The notes under the pieces were generated by a model that saw only the letters and a list, made by a program, of their open reading frames with translations, did not search any database and was not told the origin of the DNA. From contig NZ_JABVXC010000013.1 of NCBI RefSeq assembly GCF_013349955.1, positions 1 through 64,000 on the forward strand: 64,000 nt of DNA, given 5' to 3'. Both the position numbers and the translations under genes were made by a program. The stretch is from Onishia taeanensis (GTDB taxonomy: Bacteria; Pseudomonadota; Gammaproteobacteria; Pseudomonadales; Halomonadaceae). Shown here one piece after another: positions 51,333-63,287 of this stretch; the first letter of the stretch is position 1, and each line of letters starts with the position of its first letter.

Positions 51333-51901
51333 AACTATTTGATTCCCACGTGGTTAATTGGACATGACGTCTAATTGGCGAAGCCCTGGCTCCGACGGGG
51401 AACCCGGGTAGATTCGGCTCAAGACCGGGAATTCTAGTGAATTCGCCGTCTCGGTGCAATTTTTCCGTCGACCTCTCGTGGTCTTTTCTCTGCCATCGCC
51501 GTTCCAGTGGCATCCAGTGACCCGCTCATCAGGCAAGCATCGTTCGCTGTTTTAAACATCATGACCACTTCAATAACTATATTAGACCTTCTTACTGATG
51601 TTGTTATTAATAGTGGGGACAATATTTGTGGATAAGCCAATATAAGTCATTTATTACAGTTTTTTATATGGACAACAAGCCTGTGTGCAAACGGTCGATG
51701 CCAGAAGGACGCTCAGGGGATAAGTTGATGACAAGTTGAAGGGCTGTCCACAGCCAGTGGTTGCCCTCAGGTTCATCCAGGGGTTCTTAAGGAGACAGAC
51801 GCAAGGTTGTCCACAGGGAGAAAACCATGCCGTGTCATGTGGATAACCTGAGCCTCGAACGCTACAATGCGGGTCTTTCGTCAACCGGTTGGTGAGGTCG
51901 C
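51333..51901. other. Probable oriC: rpmH-dnaA spacer with DnaA boxes and an AT-rich tract
   Basis: No gene is present. Perfect DnaA boxes occur at 51627-51635 and 51838-51846 (TGTGGATAA). Near matches are at 51807-51815 (TTGTCCACA) and 51744-51752 (CTGTCCACA). An AT-rich segment at about 51540-51670 could be the unwinding element. The rpmH-oriC-dnaA arrangement is the Pseudomonas-type origin. It also carries the dnaA and rpmH promoters. Confidence 0.75.
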
Positions 51902-53371
51902 GTGTCTGTCGCTCTTTGGCAACAATGTCTGGATTACCTGCAGGACGAACTGAGCTCCCAGCAGTTCAATACCTGGATCCGTCCCTTGCAGGCGGAGGAA
52001 GGGGAGTCCAACGAGCTTTGCCTGTTGGCCCCCAACCGCTTCGTGCGTGACTGGGTCAGTGACAAGTACGCCAAGCGCATCAGTGAACTGATGCGTGAGC
52101 TGTCCCCAGCGAAGCCACCCAAGGTGTCGCTGACGGTGGGCAGTCGGCGTGCCGCTCCAGCGCCTCAACCCCGCGAACTGGGCAACCCGGTTTCCGCCGG
52201 GTCGCGTCCAGCGCAGGCCGCACCGGCGGTGCATACGCCACCTCGGGGCGATTATGCCGATGAGCGTGAGATTGGTCAGATGCGTGACGAGGGGCCCCGG
52301 AGGCCTGCCGGTAATGCCCGCCAGGTACAGGTCGAGGGCAGTCTCAAACACCAGAGCGGCCTCAATCCCAACTTCACCTTTGAGACCTTCGTTGAGGGTA
52401 AGTCGAACCAGCTGGCCCGTGCCGCCTCCCGCCAGGTCTCCGAGAATCCCGGTGGCGCCTATAACCCGCTGTTCCTTTATGGCGGCGTGGGTCTGGGTAA
52501 GACGCACCTGATGCACGCGGTGGGTAACCAGTTGGCCGGCCGCAGCGAGAACGCCAAGGTGGTCTACCTGCATTCCGAGCGCTTCGTGGCCGACATGGTC
52601 AAGGCGCTGCAGCTCAATGCTATCAATGACTTCAAGCGCTTCTATCGGAGCGTGGATGCCCTGCTGATCGACGATATCCAGTTTTTCGCCGGTAAGGAGC
52701 GTTCCCAGGAAGAATTCTTCCATACCTTCAATGCGTTGCTTGAAGGCGGCCAGCAGATGATCCTGACCTCCGACCGTTATCCCAAGGAAATCAGTGGGGT
52801 AGAAGAGAGGTTGAAGTCACGTTTTGGTTGGGGGCTGACGGTGGCTATCGAACCGCCGGAGCTTGAGACCCGGGTCGCGATCCTGATGAAGAAGGCCGAT
52901 CAGGCCAAAGTCGACCTGCCCCATGATGCGGCTTTCTTTATAGCTCAGAAGATTCGCTCCAATGTGCGTGAACTGGAAGGCGCCCTCAAGAAGGTCATCG
53001 CCGATTCCCATTTCATGGGCAAGACGATCACTCAGGATTTCATCCGTGAGTCCCTGAAGGATCTGCTGGCCCTGCAGGACAAGCAGGTAGGGGTCGACAA
53101 TATCCAGCGCACCGTCGCCGAATACTACAAGATCAAGCTGTCTGATCTTCTCTCTAAACGTCGCTCGCGTTCGGTGGCGCGTCCCCGTCAGGTGGCCATG
53201 GCCCTGGCCAAGGAGCTCACCAACCACAGCCTGCCGGAGATCGGCGACGCCTTCGGCGGGCGCGATCACACCACGGTGCTGCATGCCTGCCGCAAGGTGC
53301 AGGCGTTGCAGGAAGAGAACGCGGACATCCGCGAAGATTACAAGAACCTGTTGCGCCTGCTGACCAGCTGA
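51902..53371 (+). CDS. dnaA: Chromosomal replication initiator DnaA
   Basis: The 489-residue protein starts with GTG. Domain I (about 1-90) begins [25 protein letters not shown]. A variable linker (90-160) follows, then the AAA+ domain with [16 protein letters not shown] and [13 protein letters not shown]. Domain IV binds DNA boxes with [18 protein letters not shown] and [14 protein letters not shown]. It is first in the dnaA-dnaN-recF-gyrB order. Confidence 0.99.
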   Translation: MSVALWQQCLDYLQDELSSQQFNTWIRPLQAEEGESNELCLLAPNRFVRDWVSDKYAKRISELMRELSPAKPPKVSLTVGSRRAAPAPQPRELGNPVSAGSRPAQAAPAVHTPPRGDYADEREIGQMRDEGPRRPAGNARQVQVEGSLKHQSGLNPNFTFETFVEGKSNQLARAASRQVSENPGGAYNPLFLYGGVGLGKTHLMHAVGNQLAGRSENAKVVYLHSERFVADMVKALQLNAINDFKRFYRSVDALLIDDIQFFAGKERSQEEFFHTFNALLEGGQQMILTSDRYPKEISGVEERLKSRFGWGLTVAIEPPELETRVAILMKKADQAKVDLPHDAAFFIAQKIRSNVRELEGALKKVIADSHFMGKTITQDFIRESLKDLLALQDKQVGVDNIQRTVAEYYKIKLSDLLSKRRSRSVARPRQVAMALAKELTNHSLPEIGDAFGGRDHTTVLHACRKVQALQEENADIREDYKNLLRLLTS

Positions 53372-53432
53372 TGGCCGCCGACCGGTTACCTTCGCATCAC
53401 GTCATCGAATTCAGGACAAGAGTGGAGCACAC

Positions 53433-54536
53433 ATGAAATTTTCCATCTCCCGCGAAGCCCTGCTGCGCCCCCTGGCGCTGGTCGCCGGCGTGGTCGAGCG
53501 TCGCCAGACCCTGCCGGTACTCTCCAATGTGCTAATCCAGGTCCAGGATACCCAAGTGGCCCTGACCGGCACCGACCTCGAGGTCGAATTGATCGGTCGT
53601 ACGGCCCCGACTCAGGTCGATGAGCCTGGCTCGGCTACGGTGCCAGCGCGCAAGCTGATGGACATCTGCAAGTCGCTGCCCGAGCAGTCGGAGATTCAGT
53701 TCGTTCTGGAAGACGGGCGTGCCGTGCTGCGCAGCGGTCGCTCGCGCTTCACCCTGTCGACCTTGCCGGTGGCGGAATTCCCCAATATCGAGGATGGCCA
53801 GGGCAGCGTTGAGCTGAGCCTGCCACGGGGTACCCTCAAACACCTGATTGATTCGACCTCCTTCGCCATGGCCCAGCAGGACGTTCGCTACTACTTGAAC
53901 GGCATGCTGCTCGAGCTGCGCTCCAACCTGGTGCGCACCGTCTCTACCGACGGTCACCGTCTGGCGGTCTGCTCGCGTCCAGCCGACATCGAAGTCGAAC
54001 CGGCCCAGAAGCTGATCGTGCCGCGCAAGGGGGTGCTTGAGCTTTCACGTCTGCTCGACGACAGTGATGAGCCTGTCAGCCTGACGCTCGGCTCCACGCA
54101 CGTGCGTGCTCACACCGGTGAGTTCACCTTCACCTCGAAGCTGGTCGATGGCAAGTTCCCTGACTACGAGCGGGTAGTGCCGCGTAACGGCGACAAGGTG
54201 TTCATCGCGGACCGTGCCGAACTGCGCCAGGTTCTGTCACGTACCTCGATTCTCTCCAACGAGAAGTATCGCGGCGTCCGGCTGCACCTCGAAGAGGGCA
54301 ATCTGCGGGTCATGGCCAATAACCCCGAGCAGGAGGAAGCCGAGGAGAACGTGGCCATCGAGTATTCCGGGCCGGCGCTGGAAATCGGCTTCAATGTTGG
54401 CTATCTCATTGATGTGCTAGGGGTTCTCGACGAGGATCGCGTGCAGATGACGCTGGCTGACCCTAACAGCAGTGCCCTCATGGAAGAGCCGGGTGGCGGC
54501 GATGCCATGTACGTCGTCATGCCGATGCGTCTCTGA
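53433..54536 (+). CDS. dnaN: DNA polymerase III sliding clamp (beta subunit)
   Basis: The 367-residue protein begins MKFSISREALLRPLALVAGV and ends VVMPMRL, the canonical clamp C-terminus. Three repeated clamp folds hold polymerase on DNA as a ring dimer. It lies 61 bp after dnaA and 64 bp before recF. Confidence 0.99.
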   Translation: MKFSISREALLRPLALVAGVVERRQTLPVLSNVLIQVQDTQVALTGTDLEVELIGRTAPTQVDEPGSATVPARKLMDICKSLPEQSEIQFVLEDGRAVLRSGRSRFTLSTLPVAEFPNIEDGQGSVELSLPRGTLKHLIDSTSFAMAQQDVRYYLNGMLLELRSNLVRTVSTDGHRLAVCSRPADIEVEPAQKLIVPRKGVLELSRLLDDSDEPVSLTLGSTHVRAHTGEFTFTSKLVDGKFPDYERVVPRNGDKVFIADRAELRQVLSRTSILSNEKYRGVRLHLEEGNLRVMANNPEQEEAEENVAIEYSGPALEIGFNVGYLIDVLGVLDEDRVQMTLADPNSSALMEEPGGGDAMYVVMPMRL

Positions 54537-54600
54537 TCTCTCCCTCCTCTGCACCACGGATGATGCCCGGTGCGCCGCCGGGTATCCCGGGAAGTGTTTC

Positions 54601-55710
54601 ATGACCCTCGACCGTCTCGCCTTCATGGGGCTTCGCAATCTGGTCAGTTTGGAGATGGCCCCTCAACCGGGGATCAACGTCATCGTCGGGGCCAACGGTA
54701 GCGGCAAGACCAGCCTCCTCGAGGGTATTCATATTCTCGGCATGGGGCGTTCCTTTCGTACCCAGCAGCTCAAGCATGCCATTGATCATGACGATCAGAC
54801 GATGACCCTGCATGGTCGACTGGTTGGCGACCCTCCGCTGCCGGTAGGCATCCGGCGGCGTCGTGACCAGTCTGAGCTGGAAATGCGCATGGCAGGCGAG
54901 CGGGTGGCGCGAGTCTCTCAGCTGGTCGAAGCGCTCCCCCTGCAGCTGATCAATCCCGACGCCTTTCGTTTGCTGGAAGGTTCTCCCTCATCCCGTCGCG
55001 AGTTTCTCGACTGGGGTGTGTTTCACGTGGAACACGATTTCCTCGAGGCCTGGCGGCGCGTACGCAGGGCGCTGAAACATCGGAATGCGCTGCTCAGGCG
55101 TGATAGAATTGACGGTCGTTCACTGGATGTCTGGGACCACGAGTTGGCACAGTGGAGTGAGCGGCTTGACGCCTTGCGACATGCTTATATGGATGCCTTC
55201 CTCCCGGTTTTCGAGGACACGCTAGCCGAGTTGCTGCCGCTTCCTGGTTTGAGCCTTCGTTATTCGCGCGGTTGGGATCGGCAGCGGACCCTGGCTGAGG
55301 TTCTGCGGCAGGGACGGGAAAGCGACAGTCAGATGGGGTTTACCCAGCAGGGGCCGCAGCGGGCGGATTTAAAACTTCGCGTGCAGCGTCGGCCGGCGGT
55401 CGAGGTGCTGTCGCGAGGCCAGCAAAAACTGGTGGTAAGCGCGCTGAAGCTGGCACAGGGACGATTACTGGAAATGTCCACCGGGCGCACCTGCATCTAT
55501 CTGATCGATGATCTGCCTGCCGAACTCGATGCCAACCATCGCCGTGTTTTTTGCCGGTGGCTGGAGCGTATGGAGTGCCAGGTGTTCATCACTACTGTCG
55601 ACCCCGATGTTCTCTCCGGGGTATGGCAGTCGACAACGCCAGTAGCGATGTTTCACGTGGAACATGGCCGGCTGGCGGCATACGGAATGAAAGACTTCAC
55701 GACGGAGTAG
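54601..55710 (+). CDS. recF: DNA replication/repair protein RecF
   Basis: The start is ATG 54601 (MTLDRLAFMGLRNLVSLEM), giving 369 residues; the upstream open frame overlaps dnaN and is not RecF. It has Walker A GANGSGKTSLLE, the ABC-type signature VLSRGQQKLVVSALKLAQG and Walker B CIYLIDDLPAELD. It helps RecOR load RecA at gaps. Two perfect parS sites lie within its codons (55019 and 55649). Confidence 0.97.
   Translation: MTLDRLAFMGLRNLVSLEMAPQPGINVIVGANGSGKTSLLEGIHILGMGRSFRTQQLKHAIDHDDQTMTLHGRLVGDPPLPVGIRRRRDQSELEMRMAGERVARVSQLVEALPLQLINPDAFRLLEGSPSSRREFLDWGVFHVEHDFLEAWRRVRRALKHRNALLRRDRIDGRSLDVWDHELAQWSERLDALRHAYMDAFLPVFEDTLAELLPLPGLSLRYSRGWDRQRTLAEVLRQGRESDSQMGFTQQGPQRADLKLRVQRRPAVEVLSRGQQKLVVSALKLAQGRLLEMSTGRTCIYLIDDLPAELDANHRRVFCRWLERMECQVFITTVDPDVLSGVWQSTTPVAMFHVEHGRLAAYGMKDFTTE
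55019..55034. other. parS site 1 (inside recF)
   Basis: TGTTTCACGTGGAACA is a perfect match to the bacterial 16-bp ParB-binding consensus. Confidence 0.93.
55649..55664. other. parS site 2 (inside recF, near its 3' end)
   Basis: TGTTTCACGTGGAACA, perfect 16-bp match. Confidence 0.93.
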
Positions 55711-58134
<2,424 letters not shown>

Positions 58135-58199
58135 CCGCCGACTGGGTTGGCACCATGGGGCATGTGCGAGCTTGTTCGTGACGTTGGTGTCCAGGCCAA

Positions 58200-58215
58200 T
58201 GTTCCACGTGAAACA
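58200..58215. other. parS site 3 (after gyrB)
   Basis: TGTTCCACGTGAAACA is the perfect consensus in reverse orientation, 66 bp past the gyrB stop. Confidence 0.92.
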
Positions 58216-58238
58216 TGGTCCCATCTTCTTTATCCCTT

Positions 58239-58276
58239 AACGACACGAGGCCGGCAAATGCCGGCCTCGTGTCGTT
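58239..58276 (+). terminator. Hairpin after gyrB
   Basis: A perfect 17-bp stem (AACGACACGAGGCCGGC / GCCGGCCTCGTGTCGTT) with a 4-nt loop. It is very stable but has little U-tract on either strand. It can separate gyrB and convergent gmhB transcripts. Confidence 0.85.
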
Positions 58277-58321
58277 GGTTCTGGAAGGAGGGTGTTCTCA
58301 GTGCCTGGCGCATGCGAGCCG

Positions 58322-58990
58322 TCAGGAGGCGGGTGGATGGTTCAGTGGTGATGTCCGGGTAGCAGCTAGGCTGGCGCCTTCATCCATGGCGGCATCCGGG
58401 GTGCCAGCAGGTGGGCTGGAATCGAGACTGTCCGCCTGAGCGTCGTTGATCAGCCATCCCACGAAGGTGGCTAGGTCATCGAAGACGCGGGCATGCTGCA
58501 ATCCTTCTCCCTTAGCCTCGGTATCACGTCCCTTGCCTGTTCGCACCAGTGCGCTACGACAGCCAATAGCTTCTCCTGCCTGGAGGTCGCGCAGACTGTC
58601 TCCGACCATCCAGCTGCGCGCAAGGTCTGCTAGGCCGAGGCGGTCGCGAATCGTTTCCAGCAGCCCCGCTTTGGGCTTACGACAATGGCAGTTGTCAGCG
58701 GGTTCATGTGGGCAGTAGACGATTTGTTCGATCTTGCCGCCGGCGCCTTCTACTAGGGCATTCAGCCGGGCATGAATCGCGTCGACGACCCTCTCGTCGA
58801 AATATCCCCTAGCGACGCCTGACTGGTTGGTGGCAACCGCCACTGTCCAGCCGTTGCGACTCAGCCATGCGATGGCATCGATGGCGCTGGGGTAGGGCAC
58901 CCACTCGTCGAGGGATTTTATGTACTGGTCGGAGTCCTGGTTGATGACGCCATCACGATCGAGAATCACAAGTTTTGGTGCAATGGGCAT
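58322..58990 (-). CDS. gmhB: D-glycero-beta-D-manno-heptose-1,7-bisphosphate 7-phosphatase
   Basis: The start is ATG 58990 (MPIAPKLVILDRDGVINQDS), giving 222 residues. The HAD phosphatase has the DRDGVIN nucleophile motif, the CPHEPADNCHCRKP zinc loop and WMVGDSLRDLQAG. It supplies ADP-heptose for LPS core, with hldD and waaF 3-5 kb away. A C-terminal tail of about 35 low-complexity residues (from AQADSLDSSPPAGTPDAAMD) exceeds the usual length. Confidence 0.93.
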   Translation of the reverse strand: MPIAPKLVILDRDGVINQDSDQYIKSLDEWVPYPSAIDAIAWLSRNGWTVAVATNQSGVARGYFDERVVDAIHARLNALVEGAGGKIEQIVYCPHEPADNCHCRKPKAGLLETIRDRLGLADLARSWMVGDSLRDLQAGEAIGCRSALVRTGKGRDTEAKGEGLQHARVFDDLATFVGWLINDAQADSLDSSPPAGTPDAAMDEGASLAATRTSPLNHPPAS

Positions 58991-59035
58991 GATGGGTGTC
59001 TCAGTGGGTAGGCTCAGACGTTTAGTGTAGGTGGG

Positions 59036-59051
59036 TGTTTCACATGGAACA
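59036..59051. other. parS-like site 4
   Basis: TGTTTCACATGGAACA, one mismatch (CACATG for CACGTG) from consensus. Confidence 0.8.
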
Positions 59052-59089
59052 ACTGAGGGATGCAATACCTCTCGCATAGCAGGAAGGAA

Positions 59090-59105
59090 TGTTCCACGTG
59101 AAACA
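59090..59105. other. parS site 5
   Basis: TGTTCCACGTGAAACA, perfect consensus in reverse orientation, between gmhB and glyS. Confidence 0.92.
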
Positions 59106-59142
59106 CGGCGTAGAGCTGAGGCAAGAGGATGACAGGTGGCAT

Positions 59143-59172
59143 AAAAAACCCGACATATTTGTCGGGCTTTTT
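59143..59172 (-). terminator. Terminator of the glyQ-glyS transcript
   Basis: CCCGAC / GTCGGG stem with a 6-nt loop, followed on the minus strand by TTTTTTA, 24-50 nt past the glyS stop. Confidence 0.88.
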
Positions 59173-59187
59173 GTTTCACGTGGAACT
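59172..59187. other. parS-like site 6 abutting the glyS terminator
   Basis: TGTTTCACGTGGAACT, one mismatch at the final base, immediately beside the terminator. Confidence 0.8.
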
Positions 59188-59195
59188 CCAGGCTT

Positions 59196-61262
59196 TTATT
59201 GCTGTAGCTCGGCGATATCGGCCACACCTAGGAAGAGAGCCTGCAAGTTGGCTAGCAGCGCCAGGCGGTTGCGGCGAACATCATCGTCATCGGCCATCAC
59301 CATCACTTCATCGAAGAAACGGTCGACCGGCTCACGCAGACTGGACAGCGCATCCAGTGCCTCGGCATAGCGAGCCTCAGCGAACAGAGGCGTCACGGCG
59401 ACACGGCGCGCTTCCAGCGCCTCCGCCAGGGCGTGTTCTGCGGGTTCCGCCAGCAGGTGAGTGTCGACGTGAGTCGAGCCGTCGTGGTCCTGTTTAGCCA
59501 GGATATTGGCCACTCGCTTGTTGGCTGCAGCCAGGGCGGCAGCTTCCTCTCGCTGGCTGAAGGCATGCACGGCCTGCACGCGGCGCGCGAAGTCCAGCGG
59601 TTTGGTGACAGGACGCGCGCGTACGGCGAGATACACCTCGACGGCGATGCCTTCATCCTGGGTCCAGGCGCGGAAACGGTCGAGCATGTAGTCGAAGACG
59701 TCATCGACGAGCCCGTCGGCCTTGGGTAGGTCCGAATGCTGGGCCGCGGCCAGCTCGAGCAATTCGCGCAGGTCCAGATCCAGCTCGCCCTTGATCAGGA
59801 TGTTCAGCACGCCGATGGCGGCGCGGCGCAGGGCGAAGGGATCCTTGGCGCCGGTGGGACGCGCGCCGATACCGAAGATGCCGGTAAGGGTGTCGAGTCG
59901 ATCAGCCAGCGCCAACGCTTGGCCGGTACGGGTCTGGGGAATCACATCGCTGGCAAAACGCGGCAGGTACTGCTCGTAGAGAGCCTGGGCGACTTCCTCG
60001 GCTTCACCATCCTGGCGGGCGTAGTAGCAGCCCATGATGCCCTGCAGTTCGGGGAACTCCAGCACCATTTCGGTGACCAGGTCACATTTGGCGAGCTGGG
60101 TGGCGCGCTGTGCATGCTCGGCATTGCCGCCGATGCGTTCGGCGATGAAGCTCGCCACTGCTACGCTGCGGGTAGCCTTGTCGGCCAGGGTGCCCAGTTG
60201 CTGCTGGAAGACGACATTGCCAAGCCCCTCGCGGCGCGCCGCTAACGGCGTCTTGCGATCGATGTCGTAGAAAAAGGCCGCGTCGGCCAAGCGAGGCCGG
60301 ATCACCTTCTCGTTGCCTTCGATCACCTGCTGCGGGTCACGGCTTTCGATATTGGCGATAGTGATGAACAGTGGCTTGAGGCGGCCGTCGACATCCAGCA
60401 GGTGGAAGTACTTCTGGTTGGCCTTCATAGAAGAAATGAGGCACTCCGGCGGTACTTCCAGGAAGCGCTCGTCGAAGCTGCCGGTGAGGGCCACCGGCCA
60501 TTCCACCAGGCCGCTGACTTCGATCAGCAGGTCCTCATCGATCACCGCTTCGGCATCTAGACACTCGGCTTCGGCCAGTACCTGTTCGCGGATGCGTTCG
60601 CGACGACGGTCGCGGTCGGCGAGTACATAGGCCTCTTCCAGGGCGCTGAGATAGTCATCGGCATGGGCCAGCGCAATCGCCTCAGGGGCGTGAAAGCGAT
60701 GTCCATAGGTGGTGCGGCCGGCATCCAGGCCCAGCACCTTGGCCTCGACGACCTCGCGGCCATAAAGCATCACCAGCCAATGCACCGGGCGGGAGAACTC
60801 GATACGCGAGCTGCCCCAGCGCATGTTCTTGGGTACCGGCAGGCCGTCGATAGCCTTGGCAATGATCGCCGGCAGCAGGGCGGTAACGGCCTCACCCTGT
60901 TGCTGTTCGCGGTAGCCGAGCCAGGTGCCCTTGGAGGTTTCGAGATGGATGAGATCATCGACGCTGACGCCGCAGGAGCGGGCGAAACCTTCGGCAGCCT
61001 TGGTGGCTACGCCGTCCTTGAAGGCGGCAGCCAGCGCCGGGCCTCGGCGTTCGATCTCGCGATCTGGCTGCTTGTCGGCCAGGGCGTCGATCTGCACGGC
61101 GAGGCGGCGCGGTGTGCCATAGGCACGCACCTCGGCGAAGGGTACTTCAGCCTCGGTGAGGCCTTGGCGCAGGCTCTTGGCCAGGGCATCGGAGAGACTG
61201 TCGATGGCGCTCGGTGGCAGTTCCTCGACGCCGAGTTCGATCAGAAAGGTATCGGTGGCCAT
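59196..61262 (-). CDS. glyS: Glycine--tRNA ligase beta subunit
   Basis: The 688-residue subunit of the bacterial alpha2beta2 enzyme begins TDTFLIELGVEELPPSAIDSL and has FYDIDRKTPLAARREGL. A C-terminal anticodon-binding domain carries RVANILAKQ. It binds tRNA; catalysis requires glyQ just upstream (3-nt gap). It ends at a strong terminator that is flanked by parS sites. Confidence 0.98.
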   Translation of the reverse strand: MATDTFLIELGVEELPPSAIDSLSDALAKSLRQGLTEAEVPFAEVRAYGTPRRLAVQIDALADKQPDREIERRGPALAAAFKDGVATKAAEGFARSCGVSVDDLIHLETSKGTWLGYREQQQGEAVTALLPAIIAKAIDGLPVPKNMRWGSSRIEFSRPVHWLVMLYGREVVEAKVLGLDAGRTTYGHRFHAPEAIALAHADDYLSALEEAYVLADRDRRRERIREQVLAEAECLDAEAVIDEDLLIEVSGLVEWPVALTGSFDERFLEVPPECLISSMKANQKYFHLLDVDGRLKPLFITIANIESRDPQQVIEGNEKVIRPRLADAAFFYDIDRKTPLAARREGLGNVVFQQQLGTLADKATRSVAVASFIAERIGGNAEHAQRATQLAKCDLVTEMVLEFPELQGIMGCYYARQDGEAEEVAQALYEQYLPRFASDVIPQTRTGQALALADRLDTLTGIFGIGARPTGAKDPFALRRAAIGVLNILIKGELDLDLRELLELAAAQHSDLPKADGLVDDVFDYMLDRFRAWTQDEGIAVEVYLAVRARPVTKPLDFARRVQAVHAFSQREEAAALAAANKRVANILAKQDHDGSTHVDTHLLAEPAEHALAEALEARRVAVTPLFAEARYAEALDALSSLREPVDRFFDEVMVMADDDDVRRNRLALLANLQALFLGVADIAELQQ

Positions 61263-61265
61263 GGC

Positions 61266-62213
61266 TCAGGCGTCTCCTTGTTCGGCTAGCAGTTCGCGTT
61301 TCAGGGCGTCCGGGGCCATCGGGAAGCCAGCGGCCTTGCGCGATTCGTAATAAGCATGGGCCACGTCGCGGGCCATGGTGCGGACACGCAGGATAAAGCG
61401 CTGGCGCTCGGTGACCGAGATCGCATGCCGGGCATCGAGCAGGTTGAAGGTGTGGGAGGCCTTGAGCACCATCTCATAGGCCGGCAGCGGTAGGCCGGCC
61501 TCGAGCAGCTTGCTGCACTCGCGTTCCTGATAATCGAAGGCGTCGAACAGGGCCGGCACGTCGGCGTGTTCGAAGTTGTAGGCCGACTGCTCTCGTTCAT
61601 TCTGCAGGAAGACATCGCCATAGGTGACAGTCGTGCCGTCCGGCGCGATGGTCCAGACCAGGTCATAGACGCTGTCGACGTCCTGCAGGTACATGGCGAT
61701 GCGCTCGAGGCCGTAGGTCAGCTCGCCGGTCACTGGATAGCATTCAATGCCGCCGGCCTGTTGGAAGTAGGTGAACTGGGTCACCTCCATGCCGTTTAGC
61801 CACATTTCCCAGCCCAGGCCCCAGGCGCCCAGGGTCGGCGATTCCCAGTTGTCTTCGACGAAGCGGATGTCATGGACCAGCGGGTCGATGCCGAGACGCT
61901 CGAGCGAGCCGAGATAGAGGGCCTGGAAGTTAGCCGGCGACGGCTTCATGACGACCTGGAACTGGTAGTAATGCTGCAGGCGGTTGGGGTTCTCGCCGTA
62001 GCGGCCGTCTGTCGGTCGGCGCGAAGGCTGAACGTAGGCGGCGTTCCAGGTTTCCGGGCCGATGGAGCGCAGGAAGGTGGCGGGGTGGAAGGTACCGGCA
62101 CCGACTTCCATATCCAGCGGCTGCATGATGGCGCAGCCCTGTTCGGCCCAATATTGCTGCAGGGCGAGGATCAGGCCCTGGAAGGTTTTCACGTCTGGCG
62201 TCGACTGTGTCAT
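61266..62213 (-). CDS. glyQ: Glycine--tRNA ligase alpha subunit
   Basis: The start is ATG 62213 ([22 protein letters not shown]), 315 residues, the normal length. The ribosome site is weak. Characteristic segments are [25 protein letters not shown] and QVVMKPSP. The catalytic subunit acts with GlyS. It is divergent from hldD across about 117 bp. Confidence 0.97.
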   Translation of the reverse strand: MTQSTPDVKTFQGLILALQQYWAEQGCAIMQPLDMEVGAGTFHPATFLRSIGPETWNAAYVQPSRRPTDGRYGENPNRLQHYYQFQVVMKPSPANFQALYLGSLERLGIDPLVHDIRFVEDNWESPTLGAWGLGWEMWLNGMEVTQFTYFQQAGGIECYPVTGELTYGLERIAMYLQDVDSVYDLVWTIAPDGTTVTYGDVFLQNEREQSAYNFEHADVPALFDAFDYQERECSKLLEAGLPLPAYEMVLKASHTFNLLDARHAISVTERQRFILRVRTMARDVAHAYYESRKAAGFPMAPDALKRELLAEQGDA

Positions 62214-62330
62214 TGGTGAAGCACCGTTGGCCCATGAATTCAAGAACTGCCAAGTATACAATCAGAGGTTAATCGGATATAGGCGCGTGGACGGATTGAG
62301 CCGCGTGCCGGACATGATGGGGAGTTGACG

Positions 62331-63287
62331 ATGATCGTAGTCACAGGCGGCGCCGGCTTTATCGGCGCCAATCTGGTCAAGGCACTGAATGCCCGCGGCC
62401 GGCAAGACGTGCTGGTGGTGGATGATCTTTCCGACGGCACCAAGTTCGTCAATCTGGCCGACTGCACGCTGGGGGACTATCTCGACAAGGATGACTTCCT
62501 GATGCGCGTCGAGGCCTCGCTGCGCGGCGATGACGCCGGGCTACCGGAGATCGAAGCGATCTTTCACGAGGGCGCCTGCTCAGACACCACCGAGTGGGAT
62601 GGGCGCTTCATGATGGAAAACAACTTCGAGTACTCGAAGGTGCTGCTCCACTTCTGCCAGGCCAAGGGCATTCCCTTCCTGTATGCCTCCTCGGCGGCGA
62701 CCTATGGCGGCAGCGAGGTATTCTTCGAGGCCCCTGAGCACGAGAAGCCGCTCAACGTTTACGGCTACTCCAAGCTGCTGTTCGATCAGTATGTGCGGGC
62801 GCGCTGGGATACCTTCAACAGCCAGGTGGTAGGCTTTCGCTACTTCAACGTCTACGGGCCCCGAGAGCAGCACAAGGGCAAGATGGCCAGTGTGGCCTAC
62901 CACCACCACACCCAGGTGCAGGCTGGGCAGAATCCCAAGCTTTTCGGCGCCTGGGACGGCTATGAGGCCGGCATGCAGAGCCGCGATTTCGTCTACGTCG
63001 GCGACGTGGTGAAGGTGAACCTGTGGTTCCTCGACAACCCGGAGCGTTCGGGAATCTTCAATCTGGGGACCGGCCGGGCCGAACCCTTCAAGGCGATCGC
63101 CGATACCGCAATCGACTACTACGGCAAAGGGCAGATCGATTTCATCGACTTTCCGGATGAGCTCAAGGGGCGCTATCAGAGCTATACCCGCGCCGATATC
63201 ACGCGTCTGCGCGAGGCCGGCTATACTGCCGAGTTCAAGACCGTCGCCGAGGGCGTGCGCGAGTATCTGGAGTGGCTGAATGGCTAA
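62331..63287 (+). CDS. hldD: ADP-L-glycero-D-manno-heptose-6-epimerase
   Basis: GGGGAG 6 nt before ATG 62331 sets the start (318 residues). The Rossmann motif is [15 protein letters not shown]. The Ser-Tyr-Lys catalysis set appears as ASSAATYGG and NVYGYSK, with [11 protein letters not shown] near the N-terminus. It epimerises ADP-D-glycero- to L-glycero-heptose for LPS core. It overlaps waaF by 8 nt. Confidence 0.97.
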   Translation: MIVVTGGAGFIGANLVKALNARGRQDVLVVDDLSDGTKFVNLADCTLGDYLDKDDFLMRVEASLRGDDAGLPEIEAIFHEGACSDTTEWDGRFMMENNFEYSKVLLHFCQAKGIPFLYASSAATYGGSEVFFEAPEHEKPLNVYGYSKLLFDQYVRARWDTFNSQVVGFRYFNVYGPREQHKGKMASVAYHHHTQVQAGQNPKLFGAWDGYEAGMQSRDFVYVGDVVKVNLWFLDNPERSGIFNLGTGRAEPFKAIADTAIDYYGKGQIDFIDFPDELKGRYQSYTRADITRLREAGYTAEFKTVAEGVREYLEWLNG

